This document shows, piece by piece, positions 16,176-23,835 of a stretch of DNA of 40,804 nucleotides; positions within the stretch are counted from its first letter, which is position 1, and each line of letters opens with the position of its first letter. The notes under the pieces are model-generated. The model was not told the DNA's origin. It saw only the letters and a program-made list of their open reading frames with translations, and ran no database searches. Source of the DNA: Candidatus Dormiibacterota bacterium (GTDB lineage: Bacteria; Chloroflexota; Dormibacteria; Aeolococcales; Aeolococcaceae); the NCBI GenBank assembly GCA_019245575.1, contig JAFARE010000039.1:1-40804 (forward strand), read 5' to 3'. The position numbers were made by a program, and so were the translations under genes.

Positions 16176-16191
16176 ATCCGCCTTCGCTGGC
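16157..16191. terminator. Compound hairpin spanning the CitE-like stop codon
   Basis: Outer 6-bp stem GCCAGC/GCTGGC and inner 6-bp stem GGCGGA/TCCGCC are separated by a 3x3 internal loop; the five-base apical loop contains the TGA stop (16173-16175). It lies between this gene and the opposing beta-propeller gene (stop at 16215), so it may act in both directions. No U-tract. Confidence 0.5.
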
Positions 16192-16214
16192 GTATCTGTC
16201 AGGGGCGTCCAGTG

Positions 16215-17309
16215 TTAGTCGTCAGCGTCGCCGTCGGTGTCGAAGGGCGGCGTCAGCCCTGTGTAGTCACCGATCACCTTCGCGTCGTAGGGAGCGTTGA
16301 GCAGGTTGAAGCCGAAGCCCGGGCCGTTCAGCTTGCCCTGGGTGAAGACGATGTGCTTCGAGGGGGTCACCTCGATCACGCGGTCGTTGAACTGGTCGCT
16401 GATCAACGTGTTCCCATCGGCGAGGCGCACGGCGCGGGTCGGCAGCGGCGCCGAGTTGCCCGCGGGATCCAGCGTCGAATAGCTCCACACGACCTTGCCC
16501 GAGTGCGAGACCTCGATGATCCGGCTGTTGTTGGAGTCGGTGATCAGCGTGTCGCCGTTGGGCAGGCGGCTGGCAAACGCCGCTCCGCTGAGGAGCGACG
16601 GATCCGGCGTCGCCGGGTACTGCCACACCACCTTGTGGCTGCGCGTCACCTCGATCACGCGGTTGTTGTTCTCGTCCGCGATCAGGATGTGGCCGTTCTC
16701 CAGCAGCTCCGCCGAGTTGGGGTTGTTCAGCTGGTCGAAGCCGATGCCCGTCGTCCCGGTGGTGCCGTACTGCCACACGATGTTGTGAGCGCGATCCACT
16801 TCGATGATCCGCTCGTTCACCTGGTCCGTGATCAGCACGTGACCGGAGGGCAGCCACGTTGCCTGCACCGGCGTGTTGAGCTGGTTGAAGCCGGCGCCGG
16901 TGACGCCGAACGTGCCGTACTGCCAGTCGACGTGGCCGCTTCGGTCCACGAGCATCACCCGGTTGTCGGCGCAGCCGGTCGGGCAGCCCAGCTCCATCCC
17001 GGCCGGGACGCCGGTGCCGGCCATCAGCGTGTCGTCGCCCACGCGCTGCGCGTCGTTGACGCCCAGGATCGACGATGCCGAGGTGTCGTTGGGACCGACG
17101 CCGAAGCTCCACACGACCTTGTGCGTGTCCGGGTTGATCTCGATCACGCGGTTGTTGAACTGGTCGGCGACCAGGATGTTCCCCGGGGTGTTGAACCCGG
17201 GGCCGTCGGCGTGGGCGCGCAGCGTGCCCAGGCCGCCGAGCAGCACCAGCGGCGCCACCACGGCCGGCACGACGACGCGCCGGTGACGTGCCCGCAGCAG
17301 TCCCTTCAT
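16215..17309 (-). CDS. Secreted beta-propeller protein (NHL/PQQ-like repeats)
   Basis: Encodes 364 residues. ATG at 17309 follows GGAGG (17316-17320). A signal peptide is clear: basic LLRARHRR, a hydrophobic VVVPAVVAPLVLLGGLGTL and AHA before the mature DGPGF. The rest is about six repeats of ~45-55 residues with the core G-h-h-L-I-x-D-x-x-N-x-R-V/I-I-E-V...V-V-W-x-Y, i.e. four-stranded blades (for example GHILIADENNNRVIEV, GDTLITDSNNSRIIEV). Two cysteines occur once, in GCPTGC. No catalytic site was recognised; such propellers usually bind ligands or proteins outside the cell. Ends in an acidic FDTDGDADD. It stands between convergent and same-strand genes, with no partner evident. Confidence 0.85.
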   Translation of the reverse strand: MKGLLRARHRRVVVPAVVAPLVLLGGLGTLRAHADGPGFNTPGNILVADQFNNRVIEINPDTHKVVWSFGVGPNDTSASSILGVNDAQRVGDDTLMAGTGVPAGMELGCPTGCADNRVMLVDRSGHVDWQYGTFGVTGAGFNQLNTPVQATWLPSGHVLITDQVNERIIEVDRAHNIVWQYGTTGTTGIGFDQLNNPNSAELLENGHILIADENNNRVIEVTRSHKVVWQYPATPDPSLLSGAAFASRLPNGDTLITDSNNSRIIEVSHSGKVVWSYSTLDPAGNSAPLPTRAVRLADGNTLISDQFNDRVIEVTPSKHIVFTQGKLNGPGFGFNLLNAPYDAKVIGDYTGLTPPFDTDGDADD

Positions 17310-17382
17310 CTGAATCCTCCACACCCATGCCGCCCCCGGCTCCCGGCACACGCCGGGCCTGACGAGGGGATACGGAGGCGGG

Positions 17383-18195
17383 TTACACCGCGGGTTCGAG
17401 AGGGTCCGAACCCGTGGCGCTCCAGGCCGCGCAGCGGGCGCGCGCCATCTCCACGGCGCCGGGCGCGATGTCCGCACCCACGAAGTCGCAGCCGTGGCGC
17501 AGGGCCGCGATGGCCGCCGACCCGCTGCCGCAGAACGGGTCGCAGACCATGAAGCCGGGCTCGGCGCTGCCCTCCAGCATCCGCTCGAAGAGCTCAACGG
17601 GCTTCTGCGTGGGGTATGCCGCACGCCGCAGGCGGGAGACCGACCAAACGTCCTGAAGATCGCGCCGGGACAGCTTGCGGCGGCCCTTGGTGGCGAAGAC
17701 GATGTGCTCATGCCGCCGCCTGAAGTAGTGGCCCATCCCCAGGTGCACCTTGTCCCACACGATGACGCACTTGACGTCGAAGAAGTCGCGCACCAGAGCG
17801 CCCAGCGAGAGCAGCGAGAAGCTGTCGAACATGATGTAGATGTGGCGGCCGTCTCGCAGCACGCGCCGGCATTCGCCGAGGAATGCTCGGTATGTCGCGG
17901 GATCGTCGCTGAACTCGGTGAACCAGCGGGCGTTTCCCGGTTTTCCATAGGCCCCCACGATGCGGCCGTGGCCGAACCGCATGTGCTGGTTCATGCCGGA
18001 ATAGGCCGGGTCGGTGGTGATGACGTCCACGGACGAGTCCGGCAGGCTGCGGAGAAATGAGATGCAGTCGGCTGCGCGGATGTCGTACGCCGCCGTCGCG
18101 TCGATGGAGACGGCTTGGGTCACCGCGCGGCAGCCGACTCCGAACCCGGCATCGCGCCGAACTCTAACAGGCATCCTCAGCGTCATCACATCCAT
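17383..18195 (-). CDS. Solitary DNA methyltransferase (N4/N6 type), DPAY variant
   Basis: Up to 270 residues. The order is beta-class: catalytic motif IV first (VITTDPAYSG, near residue 70, DPAY in place of the common DPPY), then SAM-binding motif I (VCDPFCGSGSAAIAAL, near residue 220), preceded by YPTQKPVELFERML. It transfers a methyl group to adenine or cytosine in DNA. The start is uncertain: ATG 18195 (used), ATG 18174 or GTG 18123 just before the conserved part; none has a good ribosome site. No restriction endonuclease is adjacent. Only 24 bp separate it from the divergent SAM methyltransferase gene. Confidence 0.85.
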   Translation of the reverse strand: MDVMTLRMPVRVRRDAGFGVGCRAVTQAVSIDATAAYDIRAADCISFLRSLPDSSVDVITTDPAYSGMNQHMRFGHGRIVGAYGKPGNARWFTEFSDDPATYRAFLGECRRVLRDGRHIYIMFDSFSLLSLGALVRDFFDVKCVIVWDKVHLGMGHYFRRRHEHIVFATKGRRKLSRRDLQDVWSVSRLRRAAYPTQKPVELFERMLEGSAEPGFMVCDPFCGSGSAAIAALRHGCDFVGADIAPGAVEMARARCAAWSATGSDPLEPAV

Positions 18196-18207
18196 GCGTG
18201 CCGCCGG

Positions 18208-18213
18208 TAGTCT
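18208..18213 (+). promoter_or_regulatory. -10-like TAGTCT before the SAM methyltransferase gene
   Basis: TAGTCT ends six bases before the GTG at 18220. With only 24 bp between the two divergent methyltransferase genes, the promoter for this gene must extend into the neighbouring coding sequence. Leaderless start inferred. Confidence 0.4.
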
Positions 18214-18219
18214 TCTTCC

Positions 18220-18939
18220 GTGCCGGACGGTTTCCAGCGGCAGCAGCGGTACCGGGAGCAATACCGCGCGCGCCGGGACGGGTGGGTGGACGCCGTCACG
18301 CTGTTTCGTGACAGGGTCGTCCACAACCTGCGCCGCGACGTGCCCGCGCTCGACCTGGGCTGCGGACACCTGGTCCTCCACGGAGACTCCGCCCCGCCCG
18401 ATGTGACCGTGGTGGGCGTGGAGCCGGATCTCGCGGCGCTGCGGAGCAACACACTGGTCACGCACCGCGTGCGCGCCGCCGGCGAGGCCCTGCCCTTCGC
18501 CGATGCGAGCTTCGGCCTGGTGGCCTCCGCCTGGGTCCTCGAGCACCTGGACAATCCCGGGCTGGTCTTCGCGGAGATCGCGCGCGTTCTGCGCCCGGGG
18601 GGATCGTTCGTCTTCCTGACGCCGAATGCCTGGAACTACAACGCATGGCTCATCCGCGCCGTGCCCAACCGCTGGCACGGGCTGTTCACCCGGCGGCTCT
18701 ACGCGCGCCGTGAGGGAGACACCTACCCGGTGCGCTACCGCGCCAACAGCCCGCGATCGCTGCCGGCGCTGCTCGCAGCCGCGGGCTTTTCCAGCGTGAC
18801 CCTCGAGTACAACGGCGACCCGACATACATCGCGTTCAACCGGCCGCTGTTCGAGGGGGGCGTTTTGCTGGAGCGGCTCATGGACGTGCCCGCGCTGCAT
18901 CGCTCGCGTGTGCACATCATCGGCTCGGCGACGCGCTGA
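18220..18939 (+). CDS. Class I SAM-dependent methyltransferase (Methyltransf_11 type)
   Basis: Encodes 239 residues. The SAM motif is ALDLGCGHLVLHG (motif I, near residue 43), followed by VVGVEPDLAALRSN (acidic residue for the SAM ribose), AAGEALPFADASFGLVASAWVLEHLDNP (motif II/III) and VLRPGGSFVFLTPN. The C-terminal part (RYRANSPRSLPALLAAAGFSSV) is typical of UbiE/Coq5-like and small-molecule or lipid methyltransferases. The acceptor is unknown. It starts with GTG six bases after TAGTCT and is followed 22 bp later by an acyl-CoA dehydrogenase gene, which has its own leaderless-type promoter signal. Confidence 0.87.
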   Translation: MPDGFQRQQRYREQYRARRDGWVDAVTLFRDRVVHNLRRDVPALDLGCGHLVLHGDSAPPDVTVVGVEPDLAALRSNTLVTHRVRAAGEALPFADASFGLVASAWVLEHLDNPGLVFAEIARVLRPGGSFVFLTPNAWNYNAWLIRAVPNRWHGLFTRRLYARREGDTYPVRYRANSPRSLPALLAAAGFSSVTLEYNGDPTYIAFNRPLFEGGVLLERLMDVPALHRSRVHIIGSATR

Positions 18940-18949
18940 ATCGCGCGAG

Positions 18950-18955
18950 TAGACT
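18950..18955 (+). promoter_or_regulatory. -10-like TAGACT before the acyl-CoA dehydrogenase gene
   Basis: TAGACT ends six bases before the ATG at 18962, the recurrent TANNNT-N6-start geometry. There is no Shine-Dalgarno sequence in the 22-bp gap after the upstream stop. Leaderless start inferred. Confidence 0.45.
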
Positions 18956-18961
18956 TCGGCC

Positions 18962-20125
18962 ATGGCACTCGACATGAGCACGGAGCAGCGCGAGATCGTG
19001 GGCATGGTCCGCGATTTCGTCGAGCGGGAGATTCTTCCCCTGGCCCACGAGCTGGACCACGACGACACCTACCCGGTCGAGATCGTCAAGCACATGAAGG
19101 AGCTCGGCTTCTTCGGCTTCGCCATCTCCGAGGAATACGGCGGCGCCGGGCTCGACTACACGACGTACGCAATGGTCTGCGAGGAGATCGCGCGCGGCTG
19201 GATGTCGATCACCGGCATCATCAACACGCACTTCATCGTTTCCTTCCTGATCGAGAAGTACGGCACAGACGAGCAGAAGCAGCGCTTCCTGCCGCGGATG
19301 GCGACGGGCGAGCACCACGGCGCCTTCTCGATGAGCGAGCCCAACTGTGGCTCCGACGTGCAGGCGATCCAGACGCGAGCCATCCGCGACAACGGCGAGT
19401 ACGTAATCAACGGCACCAAGATGTGGGCCACCAACGGCGAGCACTCGACCGTCGTGGCGACGCTGGTCAAGACGGATCCTGAGGCGAAACCGCCCTACCG
19501 CGGCATGTCGTGCATCCTCGCGGAGAAGGAGTACGCCGGATTCCACGCGTCGAAGCACATTGAGAAGCTGGGCTACAAAGGCGTGGAGACGACCGAGCTC
19601 GTCTTCGAGAACAACCGGCAGCCGGCGAACAACCTGCTGGGCGGCGTCGAGGGCCAAGGCTTCAAGCAGATGATGGCGGCGATCGAGGTGGGCCGCGTCA
19701 ACGTCGCCGCGCGCGGCGTGGGCGTTGCACAGCGAGCGTTCGAGCTGGCCATCGAGTATGCGCAGCAGCGGCATGCCTTCGGCGTGCCCATCGCGCAGCA
19801 CGAGGCGATCCAGTTCAAGCTCGCCGACATGGCCACGAAGATCGAGGCGGCGCGCCTGCTGACCAACTACGCGGCACGCAAGAAGGATGCGGGCGAGCGC
19901 GCCGACGTGGAGTGCGGCATGGCCAAGCTGTTCGCCACGGAGACGTGCTTCGAGGTGGTGAGCGAGGCGATGCGCGTGCACGGCGGGTACGGCTTCTCCA
20001 AGGAATACCAGGTGGAGCAGCTGTACCGCGACGCGCCGCTGCTTATCATCGGCGAGGGGACGAACGAGATCCAGCGCATCATCATCGCGAAGGGCCTGCT
20101 CGAGCGCTACCGCGTCAGCGGCTGA
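18962..20125 (+). CDS. Acyl-CoA dehydrogenase
   Basis: Encodes 387 residues, the standard length. An FAD flavoenzyme that makes the 2,3-enoyl-CoA in beta-oxidation or branched-chain amino-acid degradation. Visible family patterns are the N-terminal helices (VRDFVEREILPLAHELD), GAFSMSEPNCGSDVQAI (FAD/substrate loop), MWATNGEHS, RVNVAARGVGVAQRAFELAIEYAQQRHAFG and VHGGYGFSKEYQVEQLYRDAP. The catalytic glutamate is expected in LLIIGEGTNEIQR. Substrate chain length is not evident. It follows the SAM methyltransferase; the next gene on the opposite strand converges, with a structured inverted-repeat region between. Confidence 0.95.
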   Translation: MALDMSTEQREIVGMVRDFVEREILPLAHELDHDDTYPVEIVKHMKELGFFGFAISEEYGGAGLDYTTYAMVCEEIARGWMSITGIINTHFIVSFLIEKYGTDEQKQRFLPRMATGEHHGAFSMSEPNCGSDVQAIQTRAIRDNGEYVINGTKMWATNGEHSTVVATLVKTDPEAKPPYRGMSCILAEKEYAGFHASKHIEKLGYKGVETTELVFENNRQPANNLLGGVEGQGFKQMMAAIEVGRVNVAARGVGVAQRAFELAIEYAQQRHAFGVPIAQHEAIQFKLADMATKIEAARLLTNYAARKKDAGERADVECGMAKLFATETCFEVVSEAMRVHGGYGFSKEYQVEQLYRDAPLLIIGEGTNEIQRIIIAKGLLERYRVSG

Positions 20126-20173
20126 CGTCCCGCTCGGCGGATCAGGGGAGGAGGGTGGCCACTACGGCGACTC

Positions 20174-20342
20174 CACTGCCCTATGTCGCCTGCGCGCAGG
20201 GCGCTCTCCCTTGCTGCAAGGCCCGGCGTCGCCGCCCGCCGCCGATACGCGCTCGAGCGGCACCGTCTCGTGGTCGTGATGCGCTGCATCTCGTCGCCGC
20301 AGAGCGGGGGCTTCCCCCGGGCGAAGGCGACCTAGGGCAGTG
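20174..20342. repeat. Long-range inverted repeat, 18-bp arms
   Basis: CACTGCCCTATGTCGCCT at 20174-20191 pairs with AGGCGACCTAGGGCAGTG at 20325-20342 with one mismatch, over a 133-base spacer. The right arm falls across the methyltransferase stop codon. With the hairpin at 20303-20371 it makes the whole convergent gap potentially structured. Confidence 0.6.
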
Positions 20343-20371
20343 AGGCGCCGGAGCCCGGGGAAGCCCCCGCT
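20303..20371. terminator. Stable inverted repeat at convergent gene ends
   Basis: A 20-base arm at 20303-20322 (AGCGGGGGCTTC...) pairs with a 19-base arm at 20353-20371, interrupted by a single bulged G, with a 30-base loop. One arm is within the last codons of the DNA methyltransferase gene. The placement between two converging transcripts suggests a bidirectional terminator; no U-tract is seen. Confidence 0.55.
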
Positions 20372-21207
20372 GCTCGAAGACGCTGGCGCATCAACGCAAC
20401 GGCGTCGGCGCTTTCGTCGATGAGCAGGTATCGCCGGCCGAGGGGGGCGGCGGCGGCGCCGGTTGTGCCGCTGCCGGCGCACCAGTCCACCACGAGGTCG
20501 TCAGGGCGCGAGGACGCGGCCACGATGCGGCGCAGGATGGCCAGCGGCTTCTGCGTGGGATATCCGGTGCGCTCGCGCGATGACGTCGGCACGATCGTGT
20601 TCCACCACACGTCGGTGGGCAGCTTGCCCCGGGCGGCGCGCTCCGGCGTCTGCAGTGACGGTGCCATGTACGGCACGCGGTCCACGGCGCTCGCGTCGAA
20701 GTGGTAGCGCTTGGGGTCACGCACATACACCAGGATCACATCGTGCTTGGGTGCCCAGCGGCGCTTCGTCCTGCCCCCGAAGTCGTAGGCCCAGATCAGC
20801 TCATTGAGAAAGCACTCGCGCCCGAAGACCTCGTCGAGCATCACCTTGCAGTAGTGCGACTCGCGCGGGTCGATGTGCAGGTAGAGCGTGCCGTGGAGCG
20901 CCAGGACGCGGCGCGACTCCTCGAGCCGCGGCCGCAGCCACGCGAGATAGTCGCCGTGGCTGTCCTCATATGCCGGGCCGTCGCTCCACTGCGCCTGGTA
21001 GCGCCGCCCCGCGAACCCGGTGCGTGATCCAGCGGGGTCCGCCACCACGCGCAGCCGGGGCTGGGCCTGGCGCCGGCCCGTGTTGAACGGTGGGTCGGCG
21101 TAGACCAATCCGGCGCAGCCGTCGGGCAGGGTGCGCAGCACGGTGAGCGCCTCGCCGTGAACGATGCCGCTCAGATCGCCGGCGAGTTCGTCAGGACGCG
21201 ACTGCAT
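20332..21207 (-). CDS. Second solitary DNA methyltransferase, beta class
   Basis: Encodes 291 residues. Motif IV is canonical (YADPPFNTG, near residue 40), followed by YLHIDPRESHYCKVMLDEVFG, ELIWAYDFGGR, then GYPTQKPLAILRRIV and the SAM-binding VVDWCAGSGTTGAAAAPLG (motif I, with DWCAGSGTT for the usual DPFxGSGTT). Typical of type III Mod-like and orphan N6-adenine methyltransferases, but much shorter than Mod and with no res gene adjacent. ATG at 21207 is 26 bp from the divergent peroxiredoxin-like gene. It is not close in sequence to the other methyltransferase gene in this window, so it is not a recent duplicate. Confidence 0.9.
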   Translation of the reverse strand: MQSRPDELAGDLSGIVHGEALTVLRTLPDGCAGLVYADPPFNTGRRQAQPRLRVVADPAGSRTGFAGRRYQAQWSDGPAYEDSHGDYLAWLRPRLEESRRVLALHGTLYLHIDPRESHYCKVMLDEVFGRECFLNELIWAYDFGGRTKRRWAPKHDVILVYVRDPKRYHFDASAVDRVPYMAPSLQTPERAARGKLPTDVWWNTIVPTSSRERTGYPTQKPLAILRRIVAASSRPDDLVVDWCAGSGTTGAAAAPLGRRYLLIDESADAVALMRQRLRAAGASPGSGASLP

Positions 21208-21217
21208 GGCGTGCTCT

Positions 21218-21224
21218 TACAGTA
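21218..21224. promoter_or_regulatory. Palindromic -10 pair for divergent genes
   Basis: TACAGTA reads TACAGT on the plus strand and TACTGT on the minus strand, so overlapping -10 hexamers face both ways in a 26-bp gap. The distances to the two ATGs are 10 and 11 bases, predicting leaders of a few bases for each gene. Confidence 0.4.
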
Positions 21225-21233
21225 GGTCGAAGC

Positions 21234-21785
21234 ATGGACGTGCGCGCGCTTTCCCAGGTGACGGTGCTCGGCGTCGACGGCGCCACGGTGCGCCTCGGCT
21301 CTGTCTGGAGCGACCGGCCCGCGGTCGTGGTGTGGCTGCGTCACTTCGGCTGCCTCTTCTGTCGTGAGCAGGCGGCGGACATGCGCGCGCGGCGCGCCGA
21401 CATCGAAGCGATGGGTGGACGCCTTGTCTTCGTGGGCAACGGCGGCGTGCGCTTCGCGGCCGGGTTCCAGAAGGAGTTCGCGCCCGACGTCACGGTGCTG
21501 ACCGACCCTGAGCTGCGCTCGTATCGCGCCGTCGGCGCGAGGCACGGCGTGCTCAACACCGTCGGCCCGCGCGCGTGGGCGGCCGGCATCCGGGCGCTGC
21601 GCAGCGGCGCGCGCCAGACGCGCGTCAAGGGTCACCCGTTCCAGCAGGGCGCCGTCATGGTGCTCGCGCCGGGCGATCGCCTTGTCTACTCGCACATCAG
21701 CCGCGTGGCCGGCGACCATCCGCCCGCGGATCAGGTGGTGGGAGCGCTGGCGGCCGCGACGCAGCGTCGCGCCGCAGGATTCTAG
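21234..21785 (+). CDS. Peroxiredoxin-like (PRXL2/AhpC-TSA type) protein
   Basis: Encodes 183 residues of the thioredoxin fold. The redox motif is C-x2-C in WLRHFGCLFCREQAADM (near residue 40), the arrangement of PRXL2/SelL-like proteins, not the T-x-x-C of classical peroxiredoxins. Further features are VFVGNGGVRFAAGFQKEF and a GAVMVLAPGDRLVYSHISRVAGDHP strand-loop near the C-terminus. No signal peptide, hence cytoplasmic. Likely a thiol oxidoreductase; the substrate is unknown. It leads a rightward set of five genes with gaps of 2, 7 and 1 bp and then a 4-bp overlap. Confidence 0.82.
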   Translation: MDVRALSQVTVLGVDGATVRLGSVWSDRPAVVVWLRHFGCLFCREQAADMRARRADIEAMGGRLVFVGNGGVRFAAGFQKEFAPDVTVLTDPELRSYRAVGARHGVLNTVGPRAWAAGIRALRSGARQTRVKGHPFQQGAVMVLAPGDRLVYSHISRVAGDHPPADQVVGALAAATQRRAAGF

Positions 21786-21787
21786 GC

Positions 21788-22255
21788 GTGCAGTTCGGCC
21801 GCTATTTCGAGGAGTTCGAGGTCGGCGACACCTACAAGCACTGGCCCGGCAAGACGATTACCGAGTACGACGACCATCTCTTCTGCCTCATCACGATGAA
21901 CCACCACCCGCTCCACATCGACGCGCATTACGCGGAGACGCAGACCCAGTTCAAGCGCAACGTGGTGGTGGGCAACCTGGTGTACAGCCTCGCGCTGGGC
22001 ATGAGCGTGGCCGACGTCAGCGGCAGGGCCATCGCCAACCTCGAGGTGGAGTCGCTCAAGCACGAGAACCCCACATTCCATGGGGACACCATCTACGCGC
22101 AGACGACCGTGCTGGACAAACGCGAATCCTCGACAAAGCCCGACCGCGGCGTCGTGACCGTGGAGACAAGCGCGTTCAACCAGCGCGGCGAGCGCGTGTG
22201 CGTGTTCCGCCGGCGCGTGCTCGTGCCCAAGAAGGGCGACGGCGCATCCGAGTAG
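21788..22255 (+). CDS. MaoC-family (R)-enoyl-CoA hydratase/dehydratase
   Basis: Encodes 155 residues, a single hot-dog domain. The catalytic Asp-His pair of the hydratase-2 motif is expected in LITMNHHPLHIDAHYAE (residues ~38-54), followed by the glycine-rich VVGNLVYSLALGMSVAD. FEEFEVGDTYKHWPGKTITE is the typical N-terminus of MaoC-like mesaconyl- and methylmalyl-CoA dehydratases. It may act on the CoA ester made or split by the CitE-like lyase elsewhere in this window, but the two are 5.6 kb apart and on separate transcripts. GTG start is two bases after the upstream stop. Confidence 0.9.
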   Translation: MQFGRYFEEFEVGDTYKHWPGKTITEYDDHLFCLITMNHHPLHIDAHYAETQTQFKRNVVVGNLVYSLALGMSVADVSGRAIANLEVESLKHENPTFHGDTIYAQTTVLDKRESSTKPDRGVVTVETSAFNQRGERVCVFRRRVLVPKKGDGASE

Positions 22256-22262
22256 GCGCGAC

Positions 22263-22961
22263 ATGGTCGCGTTCGCGTTGCTGCACAGCCCCTCGGTCGG
22301 GCCCTCGACATGGCATCCGGTCGCAGAGGAGCTGCGCAGGCGCGGCCACGCAGTCGCGGTCCCCGATGTGCGCGCGGTTGCGTCCTCGCCGCCGCCGTAT
22401 GCCGAGCGTGTCGTGCAGCTCGCCACCGCGCAGTGCGCAGCGCTCAACGGAGACGCGCTGCTGGTGGCCGTGGGCCACAGCAACGCGGGCCTCTTTCTCC
22501 CCGCGCTGGCGCACGCGATCGGCGCGCGGATGTTGGTGTTCGTCGACGCTTCGGTCCCGCCCGACACCGGCTCCGCGGAGATGGTGCCGGCACGCTTCGC
22601 CGCCGAGCTCAGACGCAAGGCGGTGGACGGCGTGCTGCCGCGCTGGACGGACTGGTGGAGCGAGGCGGACGTGGCCGCGCTCTTCGCCGATGCGGAGACG
22701 CGGCGGAGGGTGGTCGACGAGCAGCCGCAGCTGCCGCTCGCCTACTACGAGGAGCGCGTTGCGGTGCCCGAGGATTGGGCCTCAACCGCGGCGGCGTACC
22801 TGCTGTTCGGGCCGCCCTACACCGAGGTGGCCTATGCAGCCGGCGCGCGCGGCTGGCCGGTCGCGCATGTCCCCGGCGAGCACCTGCACATGGTGGTCGA
22901 CCCCCACGCCGTCACCGATGCGCTGCTGGACCTCACGGCGCAGCTCAGCGAGGCGCGCTGA
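22263..22961 (+). CDS. Alpha/beta-fold hydrolase
   Basis: Encodes 232 residues. The nucleophile elbow GHSNAG (G-x-S-x-G, near residue 76) lies after the strand LLVAVGHS, and the likely catalytic histidine is in VPGEHLHMVVDP near the C-terminus; HSPSVGPSTWHPVAEELRRRGH is the oxyanion-hole strand and helix. A compact cap region separates the halves. The family includes esterases and C-C bond hydrolases; the substrate cannot be assigned. ATG starts seven bases after the MaoC stop and its stop is one base before folP, so it is co-transcribed with the folate genes. Confidence 0.87.
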   Translation: MVAFALLHSPSVGPSTWHPVAEELRRRGHAVAVPDVRAVASSPPPYAERVVQLATAQCAALNGDALLVAVGHSNAGLFLPALAHAIGARMLVFVDASVPPDTGSAEMVPARFAAELRRKAVDGVLPRWTDWWSEADVAALFADAETRRRVVDEQPQLPLAYYEERVAVPEDWASTAAAYLLFGPPYTEVAYAAGARGWPVAHVPGEHLHMVVDPHAVTDALLDLTAQLSEAR

Positions 22962-22962
22962 C

Positions 22963-23835
22963 GTGGAGGACCGCGTCAGCGTCACCGCCGGCGCGCATCG
23001 CCTCGAGTTCGGCGCACGCACGCTGGTGATGGGCGTGCTCAACGTCACGCCGGACTCCTTCTCCGGCGACGGCGTCGGGGACAGCGTGGAGGCCGCGGTG
23101 GCGCGCGGGCTGGAGCTCGTCGCGCAGGGCGCGGACATCCTCGACGTCGGCGGGGAGAGCACCCGGCCCAACTCGACGGAGGTGACCGCCGAGGACGAGA
23201 GGGCGCGCGTGATCCCGGTGCTGCGCGCACTGCGGCAGCAGGTGGGCATCCCACTCAGCATCGACACGCGCAAGGCAGCGGTGGCGGCGGCCGCGCTGGA
23301 CGCGGGCGCGGCCATCGTCAACGACGTGTGGGGGTTGCGCCGCGATCCGGACATGGCCTCCGTCCTCGCCGCGCGCGATGATGTGGCGGTCGTCGCCATG
23401 CACAACCAGCGGGGCGTCGCGTACGTGGACGTGATCGGCGACGTTGCGGCGGCGCTGCGCGAGAGCCTCGCCATCGCAGAGCGCGCCGGCATCGCCCCTG
23501 AACGGGTGATCCTCGACCCCGGATTCGGCTTCGGCAAGACGCCGGCGCAGAACCTCGAGCTGGTGCGCCGCCTGGGTGAGCTGCGCGAGCTGGGCCGGCC
23601 GCTGCTCGTCGGTCCGTCGCGCAAGTCGACGATCGGTTTTCTGACCGGGCGTCCGCCGGACGACCGGCTCGAGGGAAGCATCGCGCTGGCCGTCCTCGCC
23701 GTGGCCCATGGCGCCGCCGCCGTGCGCGTGCACGACGTCGCGGCGACGGTGCGCGCCCTGCGCGTCGCGGATGCCGTGGTGCGCGAGATTCCGGCGCACA
23801 TCCGCGAGCTCGCCGCTCCCGGCCCGACGGGATGA
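22963..23835 (+). CDS. folP: Dihydropteroate synthase
   Basis: Encodes 290 residues. Makes 7,8-dihydropteroate from the pterin pyrophosphate and p-aminobenzoate. All binding signatures are seen: LVMGVLNVTPDSFSGDG (pterin/Mg loop 1), DVGGESTRPNS (loop 2, residues ~60-70), SIDTRKA, IVNDVWG, VAMHNQRG, ILDPGFGFGKT and GPSRKSTIGF. The TIM-barrel length is standard. The GTG start at 22963, one base after the hydrolase stop, is preferred; the frame is open further upstream without homology. The stop overlaps folK as ATGA. Cytoplasmic; target of sulfonamides in general. Confidence 0.95.
   Translation: MEDRVSVTAGAHRLEFGARTLVMGVLNVTPDSFSGDGVGDSVEAAVARGLELVAQGADILDVGGESTRPNSTEVTAEDERARVIPVLRALRQQVGIPLSIDTRKAAVAAAALDAGAAIVNDVWGLRRDPDMASVLAARDDVAVVAMHNQRGVAYVDVIGDVAAALRESLAIAERAGIAPERVILDPGFGFGKTPAQNLELVRRLGELRELGRPLLVGPSRKSTIGFLTGRPPDDRLEGSIALAVLAVAHGAAAVRVHDVAATVRALRVADAVVREIPAHIRELAAPGPTG

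Noticed and set aside
20126-20331. A small protein gene in the gap between acd and the methyltransferase
   Set aside because: Frames there are short, Arg-rich and coincide with inverted repeats; no start site signal.
17383-21207. A complete restriction-modification system
   Set aside because: Two methyltransferases only; no nuclease, specificity subunit or ATP-dependent Res gene is adjacent.
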